A stretch of DNA of 64,000 nt from Buxus sempervirens. Its lineage: Eukaryota; Streptophyta; Magnoliopsida; Buxales; Buxaceae. A model generated the notes under the pieces. It was not told where the DNA came from and made no database searches. It saw only the letters and a list, made by a program, of their open reading frames with translations. Positions 11,548 to 23,651 of the stretch are shown one piece after another. The stretch lies in NCBI GenBank assembly GCA_947561395.2, contig OX387190.1:27460858-27524857 (forward strand). The letters run 5' to 3'. How positions within the stretch are numbered: position 1 is the stretch's first letter; each line of letters opens with the position of its first letter. The translations under genes were made by a program, and so were the position numbers.

Positions 11548-12475
11548 ATTCTTTTATCTCTTTTTTTTTCATACTTTTATACAAAAGCAAACTCCATTAG
11601 TGGAAAGACAATAGATTTAATTCAAAAATAGGTTTTATATTATTGGTCTCAGAATTCTCAGATGCTTGTAAAAACAGAAGTTTTATGAAAAAGTATTTGA
11701 TTTCTCATCACTGGCCAAAGTATAGTTTTTTTTTTTGAAAGCTGATCCAAAACACTTAATCACATATAATTAAAGGAATTAAAATCAGGTTGAATGATAA
11801 AAAGGGTAGTCCAAGCAATAGGGAGAGACCAAATCTGTCTACCCCGTGACCTTTAGAATCATCCCCTAATGGCTTTGCCTTCATGACTGACCCTGCTAAT
11901 CTACTCAGTTTCCAATGCTCATGCTGATTAAATTTAGAACACATGATCAACTCAACCTTTGATTTTTTTTTTCTCTTCTTTTTTTTTCTTCTTTTCTTTT
12001 TTTTTCTATTTTTTCTTTTTGCCCTTATTGCCCCTAGTGCCAATTACGGTTTTCACTAGGGTCGGCTTCTGCATTCCGTCATCACCAATCCTACTCTGAA
12101 AGTTGAATGAATATACTAAAATCACCGAGGGCTTAATAATAGGACGAAACAAAGGCTAAGCTCGGTTTATGAAAGAAAAGGTATTAAAGGCTCAAAATTT
12201 TCTAAGTGTGAAAATGGGTCAGCCGGACTTACAGTCATGATGAATTCAATCCCATTCCCCCTCTTTTGTATGTGGCTTTCATTTGCCCCTATTTTTTCTT
12301 TTTTTTCTTTCTGCCCTTATTGGCTTTGCCCCTATGGGCCTTGCCCCAGTATAAGACTGTAAGTCCAGTTTAGGTTTAACAAAGAGGACGAATAGGCTCA
12401 AATTGGCTTGACTAGGGATGAAATTTTTGAGAGATATAGAAAAATGGTCTCGGATCATTTCCTAGTAATATTCAT
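11548..12475. other. Spacer between antisense gene 2 and the pol end
   Basis: Convergent untranslated region holding two T/C-rich runs (about 11965-12015 and 12290-12315) and repeated GCCCCTA/GCCCTTATTG motifs. No reading frame with recognisable coding content was seen. Termination of both transcription units probably lies here (inference). Confidence 0.5.
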
Positions 12476-13650
12476 TCATGGAAAATATCTCTTTACTGCA
12501 TCAGAGTTAATTGGCTCAGGAAAATCCTTCCCATCCATTTCTGTTAAGATGAGAGCACCCCCTGATAGGACCTTCTTGACAACGTAAGGTCCTTCCCAAT
12601 TTGGTTTGAATTTTCCACGAGGGTTTTCCAAAAAGGGTAAAATTTTCTTCAATACTAAATTTCCTTCTTGGAAAGTTCTGGGCTTCACCTTCTTATTGTA
12701 AGTCCTGGCCATTCTCTTCTAATACAATTGGCCATGACAAAGCACTTTCAAACGCTTTTCCTCTATTAGATTGAGTTGATCATGTCTTGATTGTATCCAT
12801 TCAGCTTCTTCTAATTCAGCTTCCATTAGCACTCTTAGTGAAGGTATTTCCACTTCCACTGGTAAAACTGCTTCCATTCCATATACTAAGGAAAACGGGG
12901 TTGCCCCTGTAGAAGTCCGGATTGAGGTTCTGTAAGCATGTAGAGCAAGTGGCAGCATTTCATGCCAATCTTTAAAACTCACTACCATCTTCTGAATGAT
13001 CTTCTTTATGTTATTATTTGCTGCTTCCACTGGCCCATTCATCTTTGGTCTATACGGAGCTAACTTATGGTGGGTAATCTGAAACTGTTCACACATCTTT
13101 CTCATGTCCTTGTTCTTAAGGTTTGAAGCATTGTCTGATATTATGGCACTTGGCAAACCGTAGCGACAAATGATATTGTGCTTTAAGAATTTCAAAACGT
13201 GGCTACTTGTAATGTTTGCATATGAAGCTGCCTCTACCCACTTGGTGAAGTAATCAATTGCTACAAGTATAAACCTGTGTCCATTTGATGCCTTTGGACA
13301 GATCATTCCAATGACATCTATACCCCACATGGAGAAGGGCCATGGAGATGTCATGTTGTGTAATTCACTTGGGGGTGCATTTTTATTATCCGCATACACT
13401 TGGCATAAATGACACCTTTTGACATGTATATAGCAATCATGTTCCATAGTCAACCAGTAATATCCCAATCGCAGAATTTTCTTGGCAAGCATATGCCCGT
13501 TCATATGGGGTCCACACACTCCTCCATGTACCGTTTCAACTAACCTTTCTGACTCGGTCTTTGCAACACATCTAAGTAGGATATCGTTGTGTGATCTTTT
13601 GTACAATTGACCACCACTTAGTAAGAACTGTCCTGCCAACCTCTGTATTG
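12476..13650 (-). mobile_element. Integrase region of the Tat element
   Basis: Read right to left: a zinc-binding HHCC (HGGVCGPH, then CHLC), the catalytic core starting WGIDVIG with a second Asp in IISDNAS and the Glu in NGPVEAANNN, then the GPY-like C-terminal part (PNWEGPYVVKKVLSGGAL) near 12600. No chromodomain follows, which fits the Tat branch rather than chromoviruses. Part of a fossil element. Confidence 0.9.
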
Positions 13651-13799
13651 TTCTTTTCTCTGTAGAAGTGACATTTTCTAGCAAACTCCGATTATTTAGG
13701 AAGTTCCTAATGCCTTGAAACCATACTTCTTCTTCTTCTGGGGTTTCTTCTAGAACAAGGTAATAAGCTGGTTCATCTTTGACTTCAATTTCCAGTGGT

Positions 13800-14200
13800 T
13801 TAATATCAACACCTTCTGGCATACTGACCATTGAAGCCAATGTTGCTAGAGCATCCGCAAACTGGTTTTTGGCCCTTGGCATATAATTGAAGGAAATTCG
13901 AGTAAATTTAGTGCTTATTTCTTCCAAATACTGGTGATAGGGGATCAATTTGTGATCCTTGGTTTTCCATTCACCAGTTGTTTGGAAGATGATAAGACTC
14001 GAATCCCCATATACGTTAAGTTCCTCTACTTCATGGTCTAAAGCAGCTTGCAACCCAATTATGCATGCTTCATACTCTGCTATATTGTTCGTGCATTAGA
14101 ACCTTAGCTTCACTGCGATTGGGATATGTGCCCCATCTGGCTTGATCAACACAGCCCCTATTCCGTTTCCATTCATATTGGCGGCCCCATCAAAAAACAT
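13800..14200 (-). mobile_element. Second (archaeal-type) RNase H of the Tat element
   Basis: Located between the classical RNase H and integrase. Recognisable pieces are MFFDGAANMNGNGIGAVL, then the block with VEELNVYGDSSLII and NQFADALATLASM. This extra RNase H between RNase H and integrase marks the plant Tat/Ogre group. Confidence 0.85.
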
Positions 14201-15610
14201 TTGCCAAGAGCTTTCACCTTCTTCTTCTTCAGTAAACAGGATTGCCTCATCAGGAAAATTAGTCTTCAAAGGTTGGTATTCTGGTAAAGGGTGTGCAGCT
14301 AAGTGATCAGCAATGGTTTGGCCCTTAATGGCTTTCTGCGTGATATAGGTGAGGTCAAATTCAGAGAGTAATAACTGCCACTTCACTGTTCTGCCAGTTA
14401 AAGCTGGTTTCTCAAATAGATACTTCAAAGGGTCCATTCGGGATATCAATAAGGTGGAGTGACTAAGGAAATAATGCCTTAGCCTCTGAGTTGCCCATAC
14501 TAAAGCACAACAAGTCTTTTCTAAAGGAGAATACTTTGCTTCATATTCTGTAAATTTCTTGCTTAAGTAGTAAATCGCCCTTTCCTTTCTGCCTGTGTCG
14601 TCATGCTGTCCCAAGACACACCCCATTGATGTCTCCAAAACAGACAGGTATAAAATCAATGGTCTTCCTGGAGTTGGTGGTACTAGCACAGGTGGGTTCA
14701 ATAAGTATTCCTTTATTGTGTCAAAGGCTTCTTGGCAATCGTCATTCCAGATTGTCGGGTTGTTCTTTCTTAGAAGTTTGAAAATTGGTTCACAGATGGC
14801 GGTGAGCTGTGCTATGAACCGGCTTATGTACTGAATCCTTCCAAGAAAACCACGAACTTCCCTCTCCGTTCTAGGCGATAGCATTTCAATGATTGCTTTA
14901 GCTTTAGCTGGGTCTATCCCAATTCCCCTTCTACTTACTATAAAGCCCAATAATTTCCCTGATGTAGCCCCAAAGACACATTTCGCAGGGTTAAGCCTTA
15001 AACTGTATTTCCTGAGTCGGTCAAACACCTTCTTCAAGTTGATCAAGTGGTCTTCTTCTTCACATGATTTGGCTATCATATCATCCACATAAACCTCCAT
15101 CTCCTTATGGATCATATCATGGAATAAGGCTGTCATGGCCCGTTGGTAGGTTGCCCCGGCATTCTTAAGCCCAAATGGCATGACAGTGTAATGGAAGGTA
15201 CCCCAAGGGGTGATAAAGGCTGTCTTCTCTTGGTCTTCCTTAGCCATCTTAATTTGATTGTATCCAGAAAACCCATTTATGAATGAGAACAGGCTATGTA
15301 CAGCAGTGTTGTCTACCAGGATGTCGATATGTGGAAGTGGAAAATCATCCTTTGGACTTGCCTTATTCAAGTCTCTGTAGTCTACACACATTCTGACCTT
15401 TCCATCCTTCTTTGGTACTAGCACTATATTTGCAAGCCATTCAGGGTAAGTGGAGACTGCTAAGAACCCGGCTTGAAATTGCTTAACCACTTCATCTTTG
15501 ACCTTCAATGTCCATTCAGGTTTTAACCTTCTCAGTTTCTGCTTAACTGGCTTGGCATCTGGTAGAATGGGTAGCCTGTGCACAACCATGTCCGTGTCTA
15601 AACCTTGCAT
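14200..15610 (-). mobile_element. Reverse transcriptase and RNase H of the Tat element
   Basis: The RT domain holds VDYRDLNKASPKDDFPLPHI, FSGYNQIKM, MPFGLKNAGATYQR and the catalytic box YVDDM. Downstream the RNase H has AIYYLSKKFTEYEAKYSPLE and the connection to the second RNase H. The order and motifs are those of Ty3/gypsy pol. Confidence 0.95.
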
Positions 15611-15613
15611 ATC

Positions 15614-16740
15614 CTAATACGACCATGCAAATACATCTTCATAACCAGCCAAGAATCGTATCATTTCATCCCGCTGTACCTCAGATAGACACATCCCAAT
15701 CTTCATTATTTTTGGGTCATCTTCGGTCCCTAGGTTTATTAATATGGTCTCTTCAATATTGGGTTGGACCCCCTTTTCATGACGCTCCAATTGATATGTG
15801 ATTTCTTTTGGAGGGTCGTCTTCTTCGTCCTCGGTCTCTTCTTCAACCCCTATTAGGTCAAAGTCGAGCTCAAGGTCGAAGTCGTACTCATCCTGATCCA
15901 ATTCCGTTTGCTTATATGGTTCATAAATGGTTTGGACCTTTTTGAAAACTTTATCTTTTCTAGAAAAAATTGAAAAATCTTTTTGTGTTTTTTGAGAGCC
16001 TTCTACAAAATCTTTCCCTGAAGACGAAGGCTCATTAAAACCTTCAAGGGAAGGGCATTCCACTAATGGAGTTTTTTTTTGGAAGCCATGTCTGTTTGCC
16101 AAACAAACGCGGCTTCAAAAGTAAGGGGAGTTTCCTCCCAATTATTCAGAATAAAAGAATCCGGGGCAGGGATACAAGCCTGCTCCTCAAGCTCAGGGTC
16201 CGCGTCCAAAATCACCAATACTGGGTGAGTTGCATCGCCTGTTTCTTCCGTAGGGCTAGTTCCAGATGGAACTTCTACTGCAGCCCAATCAATAAAAGGT
16301 AGCTCTTCTACTCCTTCTTCTTTGTTGCCTTCTGTCATGGCAAAGAATGCTCCCACGTCCTCAGAAAAGTCATGCTTTTGTTCTGTATGTGGCCCAGTCC
16401 CACCCAATGCTTGTGGAGGTGGAGGTGGAGGCGGAACATATGGTTGCACGGTTGAGGGTTTGGGTTTTTGGAATGGATTGACATTGTAGTATGGGGGTTT
16501 GGACTGATCCTCAGGAGGAGACAACTGAATCATGTGAGAAAGCTTAGGAAAAGTTTCCCTGATGTGAGGGAATTTCATGTTTTCCATTTCCTTCTGACTT
16601 CTCCACTTCCTTGGCTTGGCCCCCAATCCTGCTCTGTGGACCATCTTCTTAACCTGTATCGGTTCTATCCTTACTTGTAGGTTAACCCCAGACCTTTTCC
16701 AGGGTGAAAGTCATACTTTTCTAGCACATTCTTGACCATT
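15614..16740 (-). mobile_element. Linker between protease and reverse transcriptase of the Tat element
   Basis: Proline-rich (a run in PYVPPPPPPP) and very acidic stretches, ending in NLGTEDDPKIMKIG and LAGYEDVFAWSY just before RT. The last motif is the usual gypsy lead-in to RT. Similar GTEDDP wording in the + strand relic near 26450 shows relatedness of the two elements. Confidence 0.8.
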
Positions 16741-18309
16741 TTTTTAGCACAGGTCAATTTTCCTTCTTTTTCCTGATACCCCCTCAGGTATAAAATTCAC
16801 AGTTTCAAACTGGAAAGAGTGAAATGCCATCTTGTCAGCAGTCATTTCCATGTTTATATAGGGTACATCAGGGAACCACATGGGAGGAACCAAATTTTCG
16901 GCTAAGACAGTAATCACCTTTTCCCCTCTAATATATTTGACTCTCTGGTGGAGGGTAGATGGTATAGCCCTAGCCGTATGAATCCACGGCCTTCCTAGGA
17001 GTAGGTTGAAGGCTGCAGGTATATCCATCACTTCAAATGTGATGTTAAAAATATACGGTCCAATTGTGACCGGCAGTTCAACCTCCCCTAGGGAGTGTGT
17101 TTTAGAGCTGTCAAATGCACTTATGATTCTTCCATTCTGTTTGATTTTGTTTTGCTCCAAACCAAGCTTAACAAAGGTTACTAACGGGCAGACATTGAGA
17201 GCCGACCCATTATCAATCAAGACCCAGGCTATCATGCAACCCTTACTGAGTACAGCTATGTGCAATGGGTCTACATGATGGTACCCTGCTGGGCTAATCT
17301 CAGTCTCTGAAAAGGTTATGACATTATGGGATAATATTTGCCCAACCATCCGGCCTAGTTGGTCTGGTTCAATGTTTTTAGGCACATGGGCCCCCTGGAG
17401 TATCCTTAACAAGGAGTCCCTATGTTTTTCAGAATTTAACAATAAGCCCAGTATTGAGATATGGGCAGGGACTTTGTTCAACTGCTCGATGACATTGAAC
17501 TCACTCTTTTTTATTATTTTAATGAGGTCAGCAGCCTCACTATTAGTTACCTGAGGGGCATCTTCCCCTATCTTGGCCTTTCCTTTATTTTTTTCTTCTT
17601 CCTTCTCCTTCTTTGTTTCCTTTTGTTTTTCTTCTACCCCTACACATTTTCCTGACCTCATCATGAGGTTCACTTCTTCCTTGCTTTCAGCTGCAGGGTA
17701 TGTAGTGGTAAAAGCTTCACTGTAGTTCCATGGTACAGCCGATTCAGAGTAGGAAGGCTTGGGGACATTTATCACCAAGGGAGGAAGTTTAGACTTAGAT
17801 GATGAAATTTGAGTGAGAGGGATATCAATGACCAATGGTGGTAGTTGTTTTGGTTGAGGGGTCACGGAAGTGACTGATGCATTAAGAGGGTCACAGTTTA
17901 TGACCAATGGTGGTTTTGACTGAATGGGTGAAATAAAGGTGGATGGGCTGCAATTGATGACCAATGGTGGTTTTGAAATGTTCATTTGGGCCATGAGGGA
18001 CGAGACCCGGTCCAGAGATGAGCTAATGTTCTTTGCAGCACTATCATTCCCCTTTGAAATGACATTTATTTCTTTTTCTTTGTTTATTCTGTTAAAATAA
18101 ACCTTGACCGTTGTCCCTATTGGAGCAATTAATTGGGATGGGTCAAAGGTTATTTTATCAGAAGAGACGACACCTATAACATTAGATGGGCCTGCCCCAT
18201 GATGCTGGGGCAGAGGGTTCTGTCCAATATCTGTTCTAGGAGGATTGGGAGCCCCTGTATTGAACGACAGGGTATTCTGGTCCAGTAAATCCTGAATGGC
18301 ATGTTTCAA
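16741..18309 (-). mobile_element. Gag end and aspartic protease of the Tat element
   Basis: The first part (KHAIQDLLDQNTLSF, FDPSQLIAPIGTTVKV) follows the gag zinc knuckle. A long repetitive spacer holds several copies of KPPLVIN. The retropepsin-like domain follows with VLIDNGSALNVCPL and later FNLLLGRPWIH. DNGS in place of DTGS is common in plant Tat elements. Confidence 0.88.
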
Positions 18310-19830
18310 AGGTCAGCACTTGTCAGTAGGGTGCCCAGGTGCACCCATGTGGTAATCACAAGTTGTGGAGGGGTCAAAATTTCTCCCCTTGGGTGCATTC
18401 GGATTGGGTTCTCTTAAAGTGATATACCCTCCTTGCAATAAGGTGGGCAGCAATTGAGAAGGAGTCATTGGAATAGGAGTGAAAACCCTATTTCTCCTTG
18501 CCGCAAAATAAGCATATTTTTCCTCCTTAGTAAAAACCCTTTTTTAGTCTGAAGGTGCTGCTGGAACATTAACCCTCATAGGGGCCTGGGTAGATGGAGA
18601 TGGAGTAGGAAAATGAGCCGGTATGTTGATTTGTATGGGCTTGTTAGGGCCTGATGGTGGCTGTACCATGTTTACCTCCCCTTCTTTCTTGTTCCCATTC
18701 TTCTTCATCCCGCTTCCTTTCTTCCCATTGGGGTCTTGCTGATTAACCATGGCAGAGTGGTCAATTATCTTACCTGACCTTATCCCGTCTTCTATTCGGT
18801 CAGCCACTTGAACCAAGGCAGCAAAATTTGTGGTGGTCTGACCCACCAGGTGGCTGTAGAAGGGTTGGCCCAATGTGCTGATGAAGGTGGAAATCATCTC
18901 TTGTTCTAGCATAGGTGGCCTGACTTGAGAGGCTGTCTCCCTCCACCTCTTGGCGTACTGCCTTACAGTCTCATCCCTTCCTTTGCTCATTCTCATTACG
19001 TCGTACCTGTCTGGCACGATCTCTGAATTGAATCGGTACTGAGCTAGGAAGGCATCTGCTAGGTCCTTCCATCTTCTAATCTTCCCATGGTCTAGAGTAG
19101 CGAACCACCTTAATGCGGTTCCAGTCAGGCTCCTTTGGAAGAGCTGAATCAGAACACCTTCATCCCGCCCAAACTGGCATAGGGCACCACAGTATAACTT
19201 TAGGTGGCTCATGGGGCATCCTGTGCCATCATACTTGTCTAAGTCTGGACACTTGAACTTAGCCGACAGGTTAACATTAGGGTACAAGCATAAATCCTCA
19301 AAGTTGGTGCCCCCAAAGTTGCTCACCCCTTTTACTTCTCTAAGTTCATCTTGGATCATTTCCAGTTTATGCAAGAATTTTCTTTCAACCTCTTCCCTTA
19401 TCCTTTCCTTTTCCTTAGCCTTGTTTGATTCAGCTGTCTCATCCCTGGTCAGTATTGGTTCAGGGGTGGGTTCATAGACGGGTTCAGGAATTGGTTGCAC
19501 TGGAGGTGGAATATTGACTTGGGGTGGAGGTGTAGGGTTGGAAGTGGATGCTTGGTTCTGGGCCTGCATTTGTTGGGCCTGCACTTGTTGGGCTTGCACA
19601 GACAATATGTTCTCTAACATTTGGGCTAGTCCTGCTACTTGTTCTTGGAGCAGGACAACATCTGGATGAGGAGCATCAGCTTCGTCTTCAATGGGATTCA
19701 TGGCGCAAGCTCTTGATCTGGTTACAGGAGCTATGATTGCAAGTGTATTAGTACCTGGCCACAAAATAAAAGAAAAAAATATCAGTGCCCAATTAATCTC
19801 ATTCACATGCCTAGGAATGCCTATGTGCAA
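18310..19830 (-). mobile_element. Gag of the Tat element
   Basis: The Ty3-type gag capsid block is clear: FKCPDLDKYDGTGCPMSHLK, LIQLFQRSLTGTALRWF, FLAQYRFNSEI, RDETVRQYAKRW. It is preceded by a Gln-rich coiled stretch (VQAQQVQAQQMQAQ) and a Pro-rich segment, both usual in Tat gag. Confidence 0.92.
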
Positions 19831-19950
19831 GCTGGGTGAACACGAGTTTGGATTTTTTCTTTATTTGCTTCTTTGTTTTTTTTTTCTTTAGAATTAAATT
19901 GTTGGAATATTCTAGGGCTTCCAACAGGTCCCACAAAAAAGAGAGAAAGA

Positions 19951-20819
19951 TCTGAAATTCAAAGGCTTTCAGAGGCCCGGGGGGGTTTTTGAAAAAAGGT
20001 CTGAAATTCAAAGGCTTTCAGAGGTCCAGGGATTTTTTTTTTTTGGAAAAGGTCTGAAATTCAAAGGCTTTCAGAGGCCCGAGGGTTTTTGATAAAAGTC
20101 TGAAATTCAAAGGCTTTCAGAAGCCCAAAGAGTTTTTGAGAAAAGAATCTGAAATTCAAAGGGTTTCAGAGGCCCAAAAGAAACAGGTCTAAAATTCAAA
20201 GGCTTTCAGAGGCCCAAAAGATCTGAAATTCAAAGGCTTTCAGAGGCCCAAGAGAAAAAGGTCTGAAATTCAAAGGCTTTCAAAGGCCCAAAAGATCTGA
20301 AATTCAAAGGCTTTCAGAGGCCCAAAAGAAAAAGGTCTGAAATTTAAAGGCTTTCAGAGGCCCAAAAGATCTGAAATTCAAAGGCTTTCAGAGGCCCAAT
20401 GAGTTTTTGAGAAAAAGTCTGAAATTCAAAGGCTTTCAGAGGCCCAAGGATTTTTTGATAATAAGTCTGAAATTCAAAGGCTTTCAGAGGCCCAAGGAGT
20501 TTTTGAGAAAAAGTCTGAAATTCAAAGGCTTTCAGAGGCCCAATGAGTTTTTGAGAAAAAGTCTGAAATTCAAAGGCTTTCTGAGGCCCAAGGAGTTTTT
20601 GAGAAAAAGTCTGAAATTCAAAGGCTCTCAAAGGCCCAAGGATTTTTGAAAAATCTGAAATTCAAAGGCTTTTAGAGGCCCAAGGATTTTTGAAAAATCT
20701 GAAATTCAAAGGCTTTCAGAGGCCCAGGAGTTTTGAAAAAGTCTGAAATTCGAAGGCTTTCAGAAGCCCAGGAGTTTTGAAAAAGTCTGAAATTCAAAGG
20801 CTTTCAGAAGCCCAAGGAA
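19951..20819. repeat. 20-copy tandem repeat in the Tat element leader
   Basis: About twenty copies of a core CTGAAATTCAAAGGCTTTCA followed by GAGGCCC and a variable A/T spacer, so periods range from about 34 to 50 bp. Alternating short (AAAAGATCTG) and long (GAGTTTTTGAGAAAAAG) spacers suggest higher-order units. It lies between the 5' LTR and gag, where Tat/Ogre elements often carry minisatellites. Confidence 0.95.
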
Positions 20820-22304
20820 CCTTTCTCTCACATTTTTTTTTATTCAATTATTTTTTTTTATTTTTTTGAAGCATTTTATTCAAACTTGTTTCCCTTTATT
20901 ATTATTTAAGGGTTAAAGGAAGATTTTAGTGGGAAAACTGATTAAAGTTGAATCCTCCGAGAAAACCGTATATTCACCACGGTCTGGCCTTGCCCATGTT
21001 CATATTACGAGCAAGCCGTGACCGTATGACCAACACGGGCGAGCTCAGCCCGTATAACCAATACGGGCGAACCCAGCCCGTGTACTAAATGCAGTTTTAC
21101 GGAGCTCTTTTATGTTTTTTCAGTTTTTACATGGTTTGATCACTTTGATTGCTCATCCAAACATACGGTTCACCCATTGCAGAGCTTCTAAACTGTCCCA
21201 AAGTGGACTTTGACCTTTTTGCTAAAACACATGTTTAGGAAGGCACATGTACCCTCCAAATTGACACCATACTCAAGAATTTGGTACCCTTTTGTTGACT
21301 CTTGCATAACATTGGGTAGGATTGATTCTAAACAGAGTTAGAAACTCTTCCTATGGGCTGCACCAATTTTAGCAAACACACATATTTTGGGATCAATTTT
21401 ATCCCAAACCAATGGGTACCATGACACCCCTATGACATGAAAATAATGCAAAACAATAGGATTACCTTGTTACCTTGTTTACCTTCAATATGGCATCCGC
21501 ATTATGCCCTGGTTTATAAGCCATGCACATGGCCTTCCCACAATCATACAAACCCGTGTCCCCACGTAATTGTGTACTTTAGCCAAAAACGTGTAACTCC
21601 ACCTTCAAGCGTAGAGGTTTTGGGTTTTGGGTTTTGGCTTAATGGCAACTTAGCACTCAAGCCTAGTGATGACCAGAATCCCAGATCCACGTTATCATCA
21701 CATCATTAGCTCAAAGTTCTAAGGTTAATGTTTTCACTTTCGCTTTCCGAAGTATCGACCTCGTTGCGCCAAGCTACACACATTCGGGTTCAACTTCCTA
21801 TAGGTTAAGGGTAGGCTGTGTAAAAAAAATAAATGTGCACAGTGCATTGTAAAAATAGGGTGCATTCACAACGACCCAAACCCTTGCCACTCTTTTCGCA
21901 GCCATGCATAAACAAACCAAGGCATAATATGAAAGCATATTTAAAATAAACAAGTAAATACAACAATCCTATAGCACCTAAAACATGCTCATAAAAAATC
22001 ATCTAATCATGCAAACATATGATCATGTTATACACCAAAAATCCTCATGGAGATCATGCTGAAAATTAAAACATGCTATCATAAAAATATAGCAAGAAAT
22101 AAACATGGTTCAGCAAAACGAACCTCCCCTACGCATGTTTGTAGAAACAATCCTATAAATCAAAATTAAGCATGTTTCTACCCCCATGAATTCTTAAGCA
22201 ATAATTCAGATTTAAAACATACCCAACATGCTTAAGAACACAAAATAGCAAGCAAATCAAAAAATCAAAACATGAACAAACACCAAAAGGCTGAAATCCT
22301 CAAG
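20820..22304 (-). mobile_element. Leader of the Tat element between tandem repeat and 5' LTR
   Basis: Non-coding. It contains another copy of the CCGTA/ACGGGC palindromic module (20960-21090), a GGTTTTGGGTTTTGGG run near 21620 and A-rich sequence up to the primer binding site. No reading frame with recognisable content. Confidence 0.6.
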
Positions 22305-22325
22305 TCCCCAGCAGAGTCGCCAGTT
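22305..22325 (-). other. Primer binding site of the Tat element
   Basis: On the - strand ACTGGCGACTCTGCTGGGGA follows directly after the 5' LTR end. TGGCGAC...GGGGA sequences at this place are the usual tRNA-primer sites of plant Tat elements. The exact tRNA was not determined. Confidence 0.8.
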
Positions 22326-23651
22326 GTAAGACATGGGAAAAAATAAAATATTTCAAAAATTGAACTTGAATAGTCCAGGTCATAGATAAAGCCCAAATTT
22401 CACATTAAATCCAGAAATAAAAACCAAAAATACCCACGTTGATGAAGAACACCAGAAAGGGAGAACTTAGACCGTAGGGTCTTCTCTCAATAATGAAAAA
22501 CGATTCAAAAGCAACATCATGAAACCCTACAATTTATTTTCAGGCTTTTGGATTTAGATCTATCATATTGATCATGATAAATCTAAGATCTTAGCCTAAA
22601 ATCACAAAAATCACGAAAACAGTGTTGTATGTGCAAAAGTGGTGAAAATCCAAATTTTGGAAAATAGTGGGGATCTCATGCTATAAACATCATGGATTCA
22701 TGTATTCATTTAGATTCATCATAAAAACAATTAAAACATGATCAGGATATTCGAAGCAGCCACATCTCACAGATTAGAGCACATGGGAGTCTACCCTACG
22801 GATCCGCCTATTCTCTTTTCCCCTAGCTCTCTCTTTACGTTTTACGGCTAGAGAGGATTCTTGAGGTACTTGGAGGTAGGTTTGGTTATACAAACACAAT
22901 CAGAGGCTTTATTCTAAAAAAAAGGAGAAAAACAGATATAGGGTTCTATTCTAGGGATCCACCTGTTCTCTTTTCCCCTAGCTCTCTCTTCACGTTTTAC
23001 GACTAGAGAGACTCTTGAGGTACTTAGAGGCAAGTTTAGGAATACAAGTACAAAAGATGGCCTTATTCTACAGCAATAGAGATGATCCTATTACATCTAG
23101 AATTGAAGACAGAAAATAAAAAGGGAAAAGGGACTTACCTGGATTGAGCAAGCAGAGCAACAGGGGTTCCTCTTCTTCTCTTGGAGCTCTTGATTCTTCA
23201 AAATTTCGTGGCCTTTTGCTTGAGGAAAGGCCCTCTATTTATAGGCAAACCCAGGGGCATGGTTGGTCCAGAAGGATATGGCCTGGTCCTTAAGATAGAG
23301 TGAAATACAGAGATAATGCACATCCATAGCCAACCAAGGTGGCTTCAGCGAATAAAATACGTAATTCGCTCATTTAAAGATATATTGGACTAAAGATAAA
23401 GCTCGGAAATCGAGAGAAGGATAAAACTCCCACGTGTCTTTAGTGATCGTAAATGCACTATGGTCCAACCGGGACCGTATTGTTACTACGGGCGCACTTG
23501 ACCGTAGATTGATTTCGGGCGCGACCGGCCCGTGAATGAAATACGGTCAAAGCCAGTTTTGTCAGTTTTATGCATTTTTGACCTGTTTTAAGCTCTAATT
23601 ACATGTTTTTACTATTTTCTCATTCTGTAGTGCAATTTGGGGTGTCTACAG
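22326..23651 (-). repeat. 5' LTR of the Tat element
   Basis: Begins (on -) TGTAGACACCCCAAATTGCAC at 23651 and ends TGTCTTACA at 22326. TATA near 23231 on -, with the palindromic module at 23455-23555. It is shorter than its partner (1.33 against 1.81 kb), and the shared part is about 98% identical. Confidence 0.9.

Larger units (their letters stand above)
2852..23651 (-). mobile_element. Near-complete Tat-lineage Ty3/gypsy LTR retrotransposon
   Basis: About 20.8 kb, running right to left. LTRs are 22326-23651 (5') and 2852-4664 (3'); target duplication GGTTC is at 2847-2851 and 23652-23656. A primer binding site abuts the 5' LTR and a polypurine tract abuts the 3' LTR. Order on the - strand: 5' LTR, leader with a 20-copy tandem repeat, gag, protease, linker, reverse transcriptase, RNase H, a second (archaeal-type) RNase H, integrase, then a long 3' region holding two antisense genes, then the 3' LTR. 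The second RNase H and LTR start TGTAGACACCCC are typical of the Tat/Ogre branch. The coding region is broken in several places, so it looks non-autonomous now. The shared LTR part differs by roughly 2% by eye, suggesting an insertion on the order of a million years old. Confidence 0.93.

Noticed and set aside
14595-15092. + strand frames opposite reverse transcriptase
   Set aside because: They are shadows of the pol frame, with no start context and no known domain, unlike the antisense genes at 6495-11547.
20344-20631. Open - strand frame across the leader tandem repeat giving a repeated GPLKAFEFQTFSQKL peptide
   Set aside because: It is open only because several consecutive units are 48 bp long, a multiple of three; neighbouring units with other lengths shift the frame, and no start context or domain is seen.
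19951-20819. CRISPR-like look of a 20-copy repeat with variable spacers
   Set aside because: The spacers are a few recurring A/T-rich types, not unique sequences, and the array is inside a plant LTR retrotransposon leader.
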